64,000 nt of DNA from Arthrobacter sp. Hiyo8 (GCA_001549895.1 AP014719.1:2294001-2358000), one strand, 5' to 3'. Counted from the first letter of the stretch, positions 9,058-19,030 are shown. Numbers and translations are program-made. Notes: a model not told the origin generated them from the letters alone.

Positions 9058-9804
9058 CCGACAACGCCACGACGGATTTTTGGGACGGGCTCCAGCCCCT
9101 CATAGCGGGCAGGACGTTCGCCGATTTGACGCATGCATTCCACCCAGGCCAACCGCACTTCCCCGCTTTCCCCGACGAGATCAGGGAAGCCGTGTTCGAT
9201 CTGGAGAATGGCGACGGATTCACCGCGCACCGCTATTCGATCATCGGGCAATGGGGAACACACGTTGATCCCCCCTCACATTTCATCCGCGGCGGCCGGT
9301 CTTTGGATCAGATCCCGGTAGGGGACATGATCCTTCCGCTGGTCATCCTGGACATTTCAGAACGGGTCAAGGCTGATCCCGATGCCACCCCCACGGTGGC
9401 GGACATCCACGCATGGGAAACCCGAAACGGCACTGTCCCGACGGGTAGCTTTGTGGCACTGCGGACAGGCTGGAGCCGACGTTGGCCGATGCCGACGCCA
9501 TGGCGAACAGGGACGACGAAGGCATCAGTCACAGTCCGGGCTGGTCGCAGGAGGCCCTCACCTTCCTGATTGAACGACGGTCGATTGCGGCTGTAGGTCA
9601 TGAACAGACAGACACGGACCCGGGCTGGCCACTTCCCGCAAGGACTTCAGGCTGGAGACATACGTGCTGGGACAGAACCGTTGGCAGATCGAGCTATTGG
9701 CGAACCTGGATGGTCTTCCGGAAAAGGGTGCCGCCCTGGTTGCGACGTGGCCAAAACCCCTTGAGGGCAGCGGCTTTCCCGCCCGGGTGTTTGCTATCCA
9801 CTGA
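9054..9804 (+). CDS. Cyclase-family (kynurenine formamidase-like) metal-dependent hydrolase, two frame breaks
   Basis: About 250 residues after restoring two bases (near 9475 and 9624). The segment GTHVDPPSHF matches the PF04199 cyclase motif HxGTHxDxPxH, but the first histidine is replaced by Gln (QWGTHVDPPSH). Other elements are the strand LPLVILDIS and, late, an IAAVGHEQTDTDPG stretch, which corresponds to the usual GxDTxSxD region. Family members hydrolyse amides or cyclic imides such as N-formylkynurenine and isatin. It is translationally coupled to the YqfO-domain gene and followed by an IclR regulator. The substrate is unknown and the changed metal ligand is notable. Confidence 0.72.
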
Positions 9805-9836
9805 GTCACGCCCGTCCGGTGGCTAGAATCAGATCC

Positions 9837-10612
9837 ATGCCTAAGACATCCAGCATGGGACGGGGAATCATGGCTGTCCTTGCAGTCGGCTCCCGTAACG
9901 CCGAAGGCCTCGCCGGCGGCACGGTCGCCGATATTGCAGCCGATTTAGGCAAGGATCGCAGCCAGGTCTCGCGGAGCCTGCGAGTCGCGGAACAAGAAGG
10001 GTTCCTGGAACGCGCCGAGCGGCGGTCCTACAACCTGAACTGGTCACTTTTTACCGACGCCCAGCTTTTGACCGAACAACGGCTGCAGACGGACGGGATC
10101 ACTGCCCTGGAGGGCCTTGCCGGCGAAACGAACGAAGGATGCTTCCTCGGAGTGCTGAGCGGTGACAGCACGGTGACGGTCGGTGAGCGTATTCCGGCGA
10201 GCAGCAACATGGTCGGTTCGTGGTTGGGCCGGCCTTACCCGGCCTACTGCAGCGACGCCGGCCAGGCATTGCTGTGGGAGGCGTCCGACGCCGAGGTCCG
10301 AACCGTTTTCGCGTCCTCTGCATTTGTTCGCCACGGCCCCAATACTCCGGTCAATGTCGAGGACTTCCTGACGCGGCTGCATGAGGCTAGGGGCGGGGGT
10401 ATTCCATCGTGGATGAGGAAGCAGAACCAGGCTTGTATTCCCTAGCCGTTCCCGTACGGGATTTCAAACGCGAAGTGGTGGCTGCCCTGCAGGTCGTGGG
10501 TCCTAAGACACGGCTGGCAGCGCGGCGGGAACTCTGCGCCTCGGCTCTCGTGTCGTGGGGAAAGTGGCTCGAATCGACGATGGGTCAGGGACTGCCGCAG
10601 GCGCTGGCCTAG
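9837..10612 (+). CDS. IclR-family transcriptional regulator (one frame break)
   Basis: About 258 residues with one base missing near 10402. The N-terminal winged helix has GGTVADIAADLGKDRSQVSRSLRVAEQEGFLER. The C-terminal effector domain has SDAGQALLWEASDAEV, and after the break GYSIVDEEAEPGLYSLAVPVRD, typical of IclR proteins. It follows the cyclase gene by 32 bp, so the same transcript may carry both. It converges with a second IclR gene, sharing the four bases CTAG as overlapping stop codons. Effector unknown. Confidence 0.85.
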
Positions 10613-11415
10613 CTCGCAAGGCCCCTTCCTCCCGTATTGTCCCGAGTACTGCGACCGCATGATCCGAGCCGCGCGGCGGCTTCCGTGAGAACCTTCGCGA
10701 TTTTCCCGGCCCTGGGCTCGATCTGGGGCCGGTTGCCCAGAACACTAAGTGAAGCAAGAATCGCTCCTTCCGGGTCACGGACAGGAACGGCCAATTCGTA
10801 GACGCCATGTTCGAATTCTTCGGCCGCCACTATGAAGCCCCGGTTCCGGTCCCTGTCCATCAGCTCGCAGACCTCCTCGGTCGAGTGGGCCGCGCCCGGA
10901 CCGCCGACACCGATGAAGTTGGCGTCCTTGAGGAGATCCTGAATCGCGGCCTGCTCGTGATCCCACAAGAGTGCCCGGCCTGATCCCGTGCACCATGTCG
11001 GCGTCACCATTCCAGGTTTGACGAAGCTGCCAGGGAGCGCGTCATTGCTAGATGCGCGCAGAAGAATTACCCGGAAGCCCTCGCGGACAGAAACCCTGGA
11101 TCGGAGGCCAAGCGTGGCCACCAGCGCCTCCAACTCGGTTCTTGATTGGCGAACCCAGCCAGTATTAAGCGACGCCGCGAGGCCGAAAAATTGCGGGCCT
11201 GTCCGGAACGGACCGCGTTCGACCCTTTCGAGAAGTCCCAGATCACACAATTCCTGGGTCAGCCGGGATACGCGGCTTTGCTCCATGTCCAGCTCGGAGG
11301 CGAGCTGGGAGACGCCGAGGAGCCGCCGGCCCCACTTCTCCCGGTCCGCGACCAAGCGCACAATACGAAGTCCTTGTGCCATGGACGACGCTTCCGAGGA
11401 AGAATCCATTGTCAA
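10609..11415 (-). CDS. IclR-family transcriptional regulator
   Basis: An intact 268-residue protein. The helix-turn-helix is LGVSQLASELDMEQSRVSRLTQELCDLGLLER. The effector-binding domain has TGSGRALLWDHEQAAIQDLL and GVYELAVPVRDPEGAILASLSVLG. It is a paralogue of the preceding IclR gene, similar in both halves, and the two converge on shared stop bases CTAG. Either protein could recognise the 28-bp motif found at 8508 and 13532. In-frame Met codons at positions 1, 3 and 12 leave the start uncertain by a few residues. Confidence 0.88.
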   Translation of the reverse strand: MTMDSSSEASSMAQGLRIVRLVADREKWGRRLLGVSQLASELDMEQSRVSRLTQELCDLGLLERVERGPFRTGPQFFGLAASLNTGWVRQSRTELEALVATLGLRSRVSVREGFRVILLRASSNDALPGSFVKPGMVTPTWCTGSGRALLWDHEQAAIQDLLKDANFIGVGGPGAAHSTEEVCELMDRDRNRGFIVAAEEFEHGVYELAVPVRDPEGAILASLSVLGNRPQIEPRAGKIAKVLTEAAARLGSCGRSTRDNTGGRGLAS

Positions 11416-11446
11416 TGCTCCTTCCGAGCTTCATCAGGCCCTATTC

Positions 11447-11863
11447 TCACACGTCCCCGTTGACCGGAACGCGGCTTCCTCCTGCCCACACGGTGTAGAG
11501 ATCGGCGAGGATTGCCGAGTTCGCCGTCTCCACCCCCTCAACGGTGATTTCTTCGGCTCCTTGCTTTCCGAACAGCACAACTTCGTCGCCCGGAGAGGCG
11601 TCAGCGATGTCGGTTACGTCAACAACCATGGAATTCATCGAAACAAGGTCGACGATGGCGACACGCCGGCCACGGACGAGCACATGGCCTCCACGGGCCA
11701 GCGCGCGGCGGTAGCCGTCGCCGTATCCTGCGGTCACCGCTGGCAACTTTGAGACCCGGTCCAGCGTGTGGGCGAGGCCATACCCGACTTTGGTGCGGGC
11801 AGGCTAGCTATCGATATGGCGGTTGTCATCTTTGGGGAAGTGGGTCATGATCCCGGCCAGCTG
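11447..11863 (-). pseudogene. Alanine racemase remnant with internal deletion
   Basis: The open C-terminal part (11447-11803) reads TKVGYGLAHTLDRVSKLP, then VTAGYGDGYRRAL, then VSMNSMVVDVTDIADASPGDEVVLFG, the beta-barrel domain of alanine racemase. The family's CMD motif is SMN here. Just upstream, after an in-frame TAG, lies LAGIMTHFPKDDN, which belongs about 85 residues earlier in the family. The PLP lysine region is absent and a transporter terminator begins next. This is therefore a genuine truncation plus internal loss, unlike the one-base breaks elsewhere. It may be a leftover from a D-amino acid step of this cluster. Confidence 0.7.
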
Positions 11864-11897
11864 ATGCCTCGGATGGCTGACGATCCGTCGGACAGCC

Positions 11898-11927
11898 CTC
11901 GGCCAGGGACAGCAGTCCCCGGCCGAG
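11898..11927 (-). terminator. Stem-loop after the amino acid permease
   Basis: CTCGGCCAGGGAC and GTCCCCGGCCGAG form a 13-bp stem with loop AGCA and one mismatched pair. It starts 18 bp after the permease stop. No strong T-tract follows, so it may be a weak or Rho-assisted terminator. Confidence 0.55.
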
Positions 11928-11944
11928 AGCTGGGTGAACGATGG

Positions 11945-13393
11945 TCAGCGATCCAGCAAAGACGGCGCGGCCGTGCGCGCCTTGCGTCCGTACTTGAGAT
12001 AGAACAAGGCGTAGCAGGCTCCTACGAAGGGGACCCCGAAGTAGAGGGCGGCTACCTGGTTCGGGTCAAACGCGATACCGATCAACGAAATGAAGCAGAG
12101 CGAGAACGCCAGGATCGGAACTAGGGAAACAGCGGGGCCTTATAGGAAGGGCGGCGACGTTGCCGCCATTCTTGACGAAAGTCCGCCTGTGGAAGAAATG
12201 TGATGCGGCGATGGACATCCACACGCCGACGACGGCGAACCCTGCGACGGACACAAGGGCCAAATACACCGTCTCGGGCGCAACCACGCTGCTGATGAGC
12301 GATGCCAGGCCACCCACCATGCTCACGGAGAGCGCAACCATAGGGATGCCGCGCCGGGTCAGCTTTCGCAACACGCGAGGGGCATGTCCTTCGTCCGAGA
12401 GAGAGTACAGCATGCGGGCGCACGAGAAGAGACCGCTGTTGCCGGCGGAAAGGAGCGCGGTGATGATGACGAAATTCATGGCGTCGGCGGCAAACGGGAT
12501 GCCGATGGAGGAAAAGACCGTCACGAACGGGCTCTGGTCCAGGCCGACCTGATCAAACGGGATGGTGGCGGCGATGACCGCGATGGCCCCGACGAAGAAG
12601 ATCAGCAAGCGGACGACGGTACTGCGCATGGCCTTCGGAATGCTCTTGGCAGGATCCGCGGTTTCGCCTGCCGCTACGCCGATGAGCTCGGAACCGGAGA
12701 AGGCATAGAACACTGCAAGCGCGGTGACCAGAACGCCAGTGAATCCGTTGGGGAAGAGACCCCGGTGGTGTTGAAGTTCTCGAGGAGGAAGGGATGGTTG
12801 CCGGTCTCGCTCAATGGGTGGAAACCAAATAGTGCGGCACCCCCGAGCACGATCAGGACGATGATGGCTCCGACCTTGATGATCGCGAACCAGAACTCCG
12901 ACTCTCCGAAGAACCGCGAAGAGACGGCGTTGAGGCCGAAAAGAACGGCGGCAAAGATGACACACCAGACCCACACGTCGATGTTTGGAAACCATCGCTG
13001 CATGAGGAGGCCGGCCGCTGTGAATTCCGAGCCGATGGCCACGGCCCAGCAAAGCCAGTAGAGCCACGCCGTGGTGAATCCCGTGGCTGGTCCGATCGAC
13101 CGCGATGCGTAGATGTGGAAGGCTCCCGAGACTGGGTACGCGATGGCAAGTTCGCCAAGGCATGCCATTACCAGGTAGACCACGAAGGAGCCAATCAGGT
13201 AGGCGATGACCGCGCCGAGCGGTCCGGCCTGGGAGATCGTGTAGCCGGAACTCAAGAAAAGTCCGGAGCCGATCACCCCGCCCATGGCGATCATGACGAG
13301 GTGCCTGGGCCCCATGGACCGGCGTAGCCCGGATTCAGACAACGGAGGGGATGAGAGCTGTGGTTCTAGCGCGACGGGTAATGAGGATTCCAT
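11945..13393 (-). CDS. APC-superfamily amino acid permease (three frame breaks)
   Basis: About 483 residues with 12 predicted helices after restoring bases near 12765, 12143 and 12123. Helix 1 has [20 protein letters not shown], the AAT-family signature, with the conserved Glu in helix 3 ([16 protein letters not shown]). The last corrected segment ends in a basic tail before TGA. Start ATG at 13393 is preceded by CGGAGG. It is divergent from the homoserine dehydrogenase-like operon across a 28-bp motif shared with 8508. The likely cargo is the amino acid consumed by that operon, homoserine being the candidate. Confidence 0.85.
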
Positions 13394-13531
13394 GGTGCCT
13401 CCGGGGTCGGTGGTCAGGTTGGTGGTCGAATCGGTGCGAAGAATGCGCGTGATACCTCGGGGGTCGAGGGGTGATCCGGATTGCCGGAGGTGCGCAAGGG
13501 GATGGTGATGAAGATAACACAGCGTAGTCGA

Positions 13532-13559
13532 ATTGGTCATTAAAAACATTTGGACATGC
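13532..13559. promoter_or_regulatory. Shared 28-bp motif, copy 2 (candidate IclR operator)
   Basis: Begins ATTGGTCATTAAAAACATTT and ends ACATGC. It is identical to the motif at 8508-8535 at 23 of 28 positions, including the first 11. It sits in the divergent promoter region between the permease (start 13393) and the homoserine dehydrogenase-like gene (start 13711). Confidence 0.7.
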
Positions 13560-13710
13560 ACATGTTGCACGCATGTTACTTGCGGGCGCTGATGTCGAAT
13601 CGCCATGCGGATGGTCGATTCGCCCTATTCTTCGGCCGGAATCACATGCCCTGGCTGACATGGAATCCGGTCAATATTGGAGGACCGATGTAACTGACTG
13701 AAGGAGCAGC

Positions 13711-14762
13711 ATGACCACCTATGACATTGCCCTGATCGGCTTTGGCGGCGTCAACAGGACCCTGGCCGAACTGATCGCAACACGCAATGAGGCACTTCGT
13801 TCCGGGCTGGGCTTTGGCCTCCGGGTCGTGGCAATCACCGACCTTCGCCTCGGATCCCTGGTCCAGCCTGATGGTATCGACCTCTCCATGGCCCTGGGCC
13901 TTGGCGGCGGGAGCGAAACCTTCGCCGAACACGGGGGATCCGCGGACACCAACAATGAGTCGGTCATCCGCTCGTGCACAGCAGACATCATCTGCGAAGC
14001 CACCTTCACAAACCCCGACGACGGCGAACCTGCGGTCTCCCATGTGCGGTGGGCCCTCGAATCGGGCAAGAGCGTCTGCACCACGAACAAAGGACCGGTT
14101 GCCCTCCGTGGGGCCGAACTGAATTCCCTAGCCGCGCAAAATGGCGTCTACTTCGAATACGAAGGAGCCGTCATGAGTGGCACGCCGGTGATCCGTTTGG
14201 CGAAGAAGATGTTTTCAGGACTCCGGTTGAATGGTTTCGAAGGCATTCTCAACGGAACCAGCAATTACGTGCTCGGTCGGATGGAAGCCGGCCTGGACTT
14301 CGAAGCTGCCGTCAGCGAGGCACAGGAACTCGGTTACGCCGAGGCGAACCCAGCAGCAGACATCGAGGGCTACGATGTCCAGCTCAAGGTCCTCATCCTC
14401 GCCAACGAACTGCTTGACGCGGGCATCGAACTCAAGGACGTCCGGCGGCAAGGGATCTCGACGGTCACGGCGGAAGATGTCCGAACGGCATCCCGGAACG
14501 GACGCCGCTGGAAGCTCGTCGGTTCGGCACGGCGGAATCCTGACGGGACCGTCACCGCAGGTGTAGCCCCGGTCGCGGTGCCCTTGACCACGGACTTGCC
14601 GGCGTTTCGGGCGCTACGAACGCCGTCTCCTTCGATACCGATCTACTTGGCCCGGTTACCGTATCGGGACCTGGAGCAGGTCGCGTGGAGACCGCCTACG
14701 CCTTGCTCTCAGACATCATCGCCATCCACTCAGCAAAGACAGGGGCGGCCGCACATGTCTGA
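13711..14762 (+). CDS. Homoserine dehydrogenase-like protein without ACT domain (one frame break)
   Basis: About 350 residues after restoring one base near 14612. The N-terminal Rossmann segment is DIALIGFGGVNRTL. The catalytic-domain signatures are CTTNKGPVAL (conserved Lys), YEGAVMSGTPVI, GILNGTSNYVL, ELGYAEANPAADIEGYD and LKVLILAN, all classic homoserine dehydrogenase. The C-terminal ACT regulatory domain is absent. ATG has AAGGAG seven bases upstream. It is the first gene of an operon with an aldehyde dehydrogenase and aspartase, away from hom-thrC-thrB, which argues for a degradative role: oxidising homoserine to aspartate semialdehyde with NAD(P)+. The biosynthetic direction cannot be excluded from sequence alone. 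Confidence 0.82.
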
Positions 14763-16133
14763 GTCCACACTCTGCGCCACGGAAATAGCGCTGCCACGAT
14801 TCCGTGAAGTGACGAGCCCCTACGATGGCAGGATCGTCGGCACGGTCCCCCTGACCGACGCTTGTGCCGCCGACGCCGTGCTCGAAGTGGCCCGGGCCGG
14901 CGCGCGAAAAGCACGGGCGCTGTCCCGCAACACCCGGGGAAAATCCTCGACACTGCTGCCACCGACATCGAACGGCGAAGCGAAGAGTTCGCCCGGACCA
15001 TTGTTGCCGAGTCAGGCAAGACCATCCGCCAGGCCCGAAAGGAAGTATTGCGAGCCGTCAATACCCTTCGCCTGTCCGCGGCCGAAGCGCGCCGGAACGC
15101 CGGAGAGGTCATTCCCTTTGACTCATACGAGGGCTCGGAAGACCGGACCGGATGGTACTCGCGCGAACCGCTTGGCATCATTGCAGCGATCACGCCCTTC
15201 AACGACCCCCTCAATCTCGTGGCGCACAAGATCGGTCCGGCCATTGCCGGAGGCAACGCAGTGGTCCTCAAGCCCTCCGCCCTGACTCCCCTGTCGGCCC
15301 AACTCCTCGCGGACGCCCTCGTGGATGCTGGGCTTTCGCCTGAAGTCCTGACTGTTGTTCACGGGGATCGGGAGGTAGCCGAAACCATCATCCGGTCCCG
15401 GGATGTGAGAATGGTGTCCTTTACCGGCGGGTTCTCCACTGGGGAAAGCATTGCCCGCGCCGCCGGCCTGAAGAAGCTTTCCATGGACCTGGGCGGAAAC
15501 GCACCTGTCATCGTCCTGAGCGATGCTGACATTGACGACGCCGTGGAATCTTGCGTCTCCGGAGCGTTCTGGGCCGCTGGCCAGAACTGCGTGGGGGTGC
15601 AGCGAATCCTTGTAGCCACACCGTTGTACGCCGATTTCCGCCAGCGCTTCCTGGAAGCGACAGCCCGATTGGTATCCGGAGATCCGTCGGATGAGCGGAC
15701 GGACGTCGGGCCGATGATCAGCCCCGCTGCGTTAGACGAACTCAAAGCCAAGCTCGACGAGTCCATCCATGACGGCGCTGCACTTCTCGCAGGCAACGTG
15801 AGGGTAGGCAATGTGCTTGAGCCGACTGTGCTGGAAGCGGTCCCGGCGGACAGCAGGCTGTGGAGGGAAGAAGTGTTCGGGCCTGTTGTCATGCTGCATG
15901 CTTTCAATACGTTCGAAGAAGCCATTGAAGTAGCAAATGCCATCGAATTCAGCCTTCACGCCGGCATTTTCACGGACTCCCTGAGCAACGCCATGGACGC
16001 CGCGCGCCGGATCGACGCAGGCGGAGTCATGATCAATGATTCCTCGGACTATCGGTTCGACGGCATGCCGTTCGGGGTTCCAAATACGGAAGCCTCGGCA
16101 GGGAAGGTGTCCATTTTGCTTACGAAGAGATGA
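14755..16133 (+). CDS. Aldehyde dehydrogenase, candidate non-phosphorylating aspartate-semialdehyde dehydrogenase (one frame break)
   Basis: About 459 residues with one base missing near 14935. NAD-dependent ALDH fold: [37 protein letters not shown], catalytic Cys in [13 protein letters not shown], and EEVFGPVV. The usual general-base Glu of the ELGG motif appears as Asp ([10 protein letters not shown]). It overlaps the homoserine dehydrogenase-like gene by eight bases, so tight coupling is expected. In this operon it would oxidise aspartate semialdehyde directly to aspartate. Succinate semialdehyde or lactaldehyde dehydrogenase are alternatives by family alone. Confidence 0.8.
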
Positions 16134-16178
16134 CCCAGCCCAAAGTCGTCTGCATCAAGAACCGTGGGATATAGAGCC

Positions 16179-17587
16179 GTGACCAGCCGCATCGAGACCG
16201 ATTCGCTCGGGAACATTCCCGTACCCGCCAACGCCTACTGGGGAGCACACACTGCCCGGCATTGGAAAACTTCACCATCAGCGGCATTCCGATCTCCAGG
16301 CATCCGCACTTGGTACGCTCCCTGGCAATGATCAAGAACGCCGCGGCGCAGGCCAACTGCGAACTTGGGGTGCTCTCGCCCCGGCAGGCGGCAGCAATCC
16401 GCGAATCGTGCCGGGAAATCCAGGAAGGGCATCACCTCGAACAGTTCTGCGTTGACGTCATCCAAGGAGGGGCCGGCACCAGCACGAATATGAACGCGAA
16501 TGAAGTGATCGCGAACCTCGGGCTGGAAAAACTGGGCCAGCGCCTCGGCGACTACCAGCACCTGCACCCCATCGACCATGTCAATCGTTGCCAATCCACC
16601 AATGACGCTTATCCAACCGCCATCAAGCTGGCCCTCATTTTCGCCATCGCGGAACTCAATCAGGAATTGGGCAAGCTTGCCGAAACCGCCAGAAACAAGG
16701 GTGCCGAATTTGCCGATGTCGTGAAGATGGGTAGGACCCAGCTTCAGGATGCTGTCCCGATGACCCTGGGGCAGGAGTTCAATGCCTTCGCCGCCACGTT
16801 GGAGGAAGATCGCTCCCGGCTCCTGGAGTCCACCGATCTGATGCGCGAATGCAGCCTGGGGGCCACCGCCATCGGCACCGGCATTACCGCCGAACCGGGT
16901 TATCAGCAACTGGTGCTGCGGGCACTCTCCGAAGTTTCCGGCGTCGACGTCCTTCCTGCCAACGATCTGGTTGAGGCGACGTCCGATGTCGGAGTTTTCA
17001 TGCACGTGTCGGGCATGCTCAAACGGACCGCAATCAAGCTATCCAAGATCAGCAGTGACCTCCGATTGCTGTCCAGCGGACCGCAGAATGGCTTTGGCGA
17101 GATCACCTTGCCTCCCCGTCAAGCGGGGTCGTCCATCATGCCCGGAAAGGTGAACCCTGTCATCCCCGAGACCATGAATCAGATCGCTTTCGCGGTTGCC
17201 GGAGCGGACACCGCGGTAACGATGGCCGCAGACAATGGCCAACTCCAACTCAATGCCTTCGAACCTGTCATCGCTCACGTCCTGCTTCAAGCCGTTTCAT
17301 GGCTCAAACAAGGAGCTCGCGTTCTCCGCACACACTGCATGGAAGGCATCGAAGCGAACACCGACCGCCTCGCCCGCCAGACGGCAGCTTCGGTGGGCCT
17401 TGCAACGGCACTGGTTCCGGCCATCGGCTACGCGGCCGCGGCGGCGGTCGCCAAGGAAGCCCTGCGGGACGGATCACCCGTTCTCGACGTCGTTACCGGC
17501 AAGAACCTCCTGGACCGTGCCACCGCTCAATCGATGCTTGAATCGGCTGCGCTTCCGGTCAGGGGTACCCGCATATCAGCGGTCTGA
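16179..17587 (+). CDS. aspA: Aspartate ammonia-lyase (one frame break)
   Basis: About 469 residues, the normal length, after restoring one base near 16256. The N-terminus reads TSRIETDSLGNIPVPANAYWG from a GTG at 16179. The fumarase/aspartase signature GSSIMPGKVNPVIPE lies near residue 320, with GGAGTSTNMNANEV and TGITAEPGY as family markers; the latter favours aspartase over fumarase. It deaminates L-aspartate to fumarate and ammonia. It completes the proposed route homoserine to aspartate semialdehyde to aspartate to fumarate, and converges with an Lrp-type regulator. Confidence 0.9.
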
Positions 17588-17598
17588 TCGCCAACTCC

Positions 17599-18063
17599 TC
17601 ACGCGGTCGGCACTGCGCCACGCCGGATAAGACTGGAAAGCGTCATGGCCGTCACGGTATCCGTGACGCCCGGAAGTGCGGCGATCTGCTCCCAGATCTC
17701 TTGGATTCTCTCCAAGGACCGGGCTTCAAGCCTCACGAGAAGATCAAAGTCCCCGCTGACGACGTCGCACAAAACCACTTCCGGAATGGACCGCAAAACA
17801 GCAATGACATCCGAACCACGCACCCGGTCCTTCCGGTAGACCATAAGGAAAGCCGAGACGGACCCTTGCCCGGGTAGGCCAGCAACCAGCGTATATCCCT
17901 GGATGTATCCTTGCCGTTCCATCCGGTCGACGCGCTGGCGCACAGCATTCCTTGAAAGCAGGACTTTGCTCGCCAGTTCGGCATGACTAATGCGTGCGTT
18001 TTTGGTGAGCTCCGCAAGGATCCTCTGGTCTATGTGATCGAGACTCACGCGGTCCATGCCCAC
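17599..18063 (-). CDS. Lrp/AsnC-family transcriptional regulator
   Basis: An intact 154-residue protein. The N-terminal helix-turn-helix is DQRILAELTKNARISHAELASKVLLSRNAVRQRVDRME. The C-terminal RAM domain has FLMVYRKDRV, then VVSGDFDLLVRLEARSLERI. Such proteins sense amino acids and often control adjacent transport and catabolic genes. It converges with aspA, only 11 bp from its stop, so it may regulate the homoserine/aspartate operon in trans. It could equally control the divergent HAD gene, 69 bp away. Confidence 0.9.
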   Translation of the reverse strand: MGMDRVSLDHIDQRILAELTKNARISHAELASKVLLSRNAVRQRVDRMERQGYIQGYTLVAGLPGQGSVSAFLMVYRKDRVRGSDVIAVLRSIPEVVLCDVVSGDFDLLVRLEARSLERIQEIWEQIAALPGVTDTVTAMTLSSLIRRGAVPTA

Positions 18064-18132
18064 CCTTCAAAAAGTAAATCCCTGTGCACAACCCAAGCAG
18101 AACCCGATCCACAACCGAAAGCTCCAGAAAAG

Positions 18133-18853
18133 ATGATACTTCCGCATCACAGCCATCCAACGTTCGGCGCCATCACCTGCGTCCTGTTCGACATGGACGG
18201 AACACTTATCGACTCTGCCCGAGGTGTTACCTCAAGTGCTGCCCGGGCTTTGGAATCCGTGGGAGCGCCGGTCCCGAGGCCGGACGAACTACTCAGGTTT
18301 GTCGGGCCACCGATGGTCGAATCGTTCAGGGCAGTCTCCGGGATTGACGAAGCGACTGCCCAGAGAGCCCTCCAACACTATCGCAAGGCATACGCGGATC
18401 ACGGCGCTGAGCAATCGAGCCTCTACGAAGGAGTCACAGAACTGCTGGAGCAACTACGCTCAGCCGGTATCCCCATGGCTGTTGCCACGTCCAAAGTGGA
18501 AGATCAAGCACTACGACTCGCACGACGCTTTGGAATCGAAAGCAACTTCATCACCATATGCGGGCATCGGACGTTGAAAGACGGGCGACCAAGGCGGAAG
18601 TCATCGGTGAAGCACTGCTCCGCCTTGCCTCCCTGGGCATCGATATCTCCAACCCGGCAATGGTCGGCGACAGAAGTTATGACGTCGCGGGAGCCGCTGA
18701 GCATGGAATTTCCACCTTTTTCGCGCTCTGGGGGTACGGGGAAATGAGGAGGCGTTGCACGCTGCTGCCACTGCCATCTCACCCACAGTTTTGCTGCCGA
18801 TGATCCTGGCCACATCAGTGAGCGAGCGTTCCGCCGTTTGGCGTCATAGGTGA
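18133..18853 (+). CDS. HAD-superfamily phosphatase, Gph/phosphoglycolate phosphatase-like (two frame breaks)
   Basis: About 240 residues after restoring bases near 18577 and 18740. Motif I is VLFDMDGTLIDS, motif II lies in VATSK, and motif IV is MVGDRSYDVAGA, with a helical cap between residues 30 and 95. The last part of the corrected frame, from VSERS on, is written by the first two copies of the 32-bp repeat array, which also supplies the TGA at 18851-18853. The natural C-terminus thus appears fused to repeat DNA. The substrate is not evident; the Lrp gene is divergent. Confidence 0.78.
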
Positions 18854-18925
18854 GCGAGCGTCGGGCGAAAGGGCGGTACAGGTGAGCGAGCGTCCGCCGA
18901 AAGGGCCGTATATGTGAGCGAGCGT
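18818..18925. repeat. 32-bp phased repeat array 3
   Basis: Four exact GTGAGCGAGCGT boxes, all in direct orientation, start at 18818, 18850, 18882 and 18914, each 32 bp apart. Spacers are 20 bp and similar but not identical (forms such as CGGGCGAAAGGGCGGTACAG). The first two boxes lie inside the coding end of the HAD gene; the dodecin gene begins about 105 bp further on. Confidence 0.95.
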
Positions 18926-19030
18926 CGGAGGGACCAGACCCCTAGTCCGCCGGCCCTGCGTCGGCTAGTCTGCTTTCACGGCCTGCCAGGCCCGCAGTTC
19001 AGGCATCAAGGACGATCATGAGGAGCAAGA

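Noticed and set aside
16179..17587. Fumarase C instead of aspartase
   Set aside because: The signature loop is shared, but TGITAEPGY and the pairing with amino acid genes favour aspartase.
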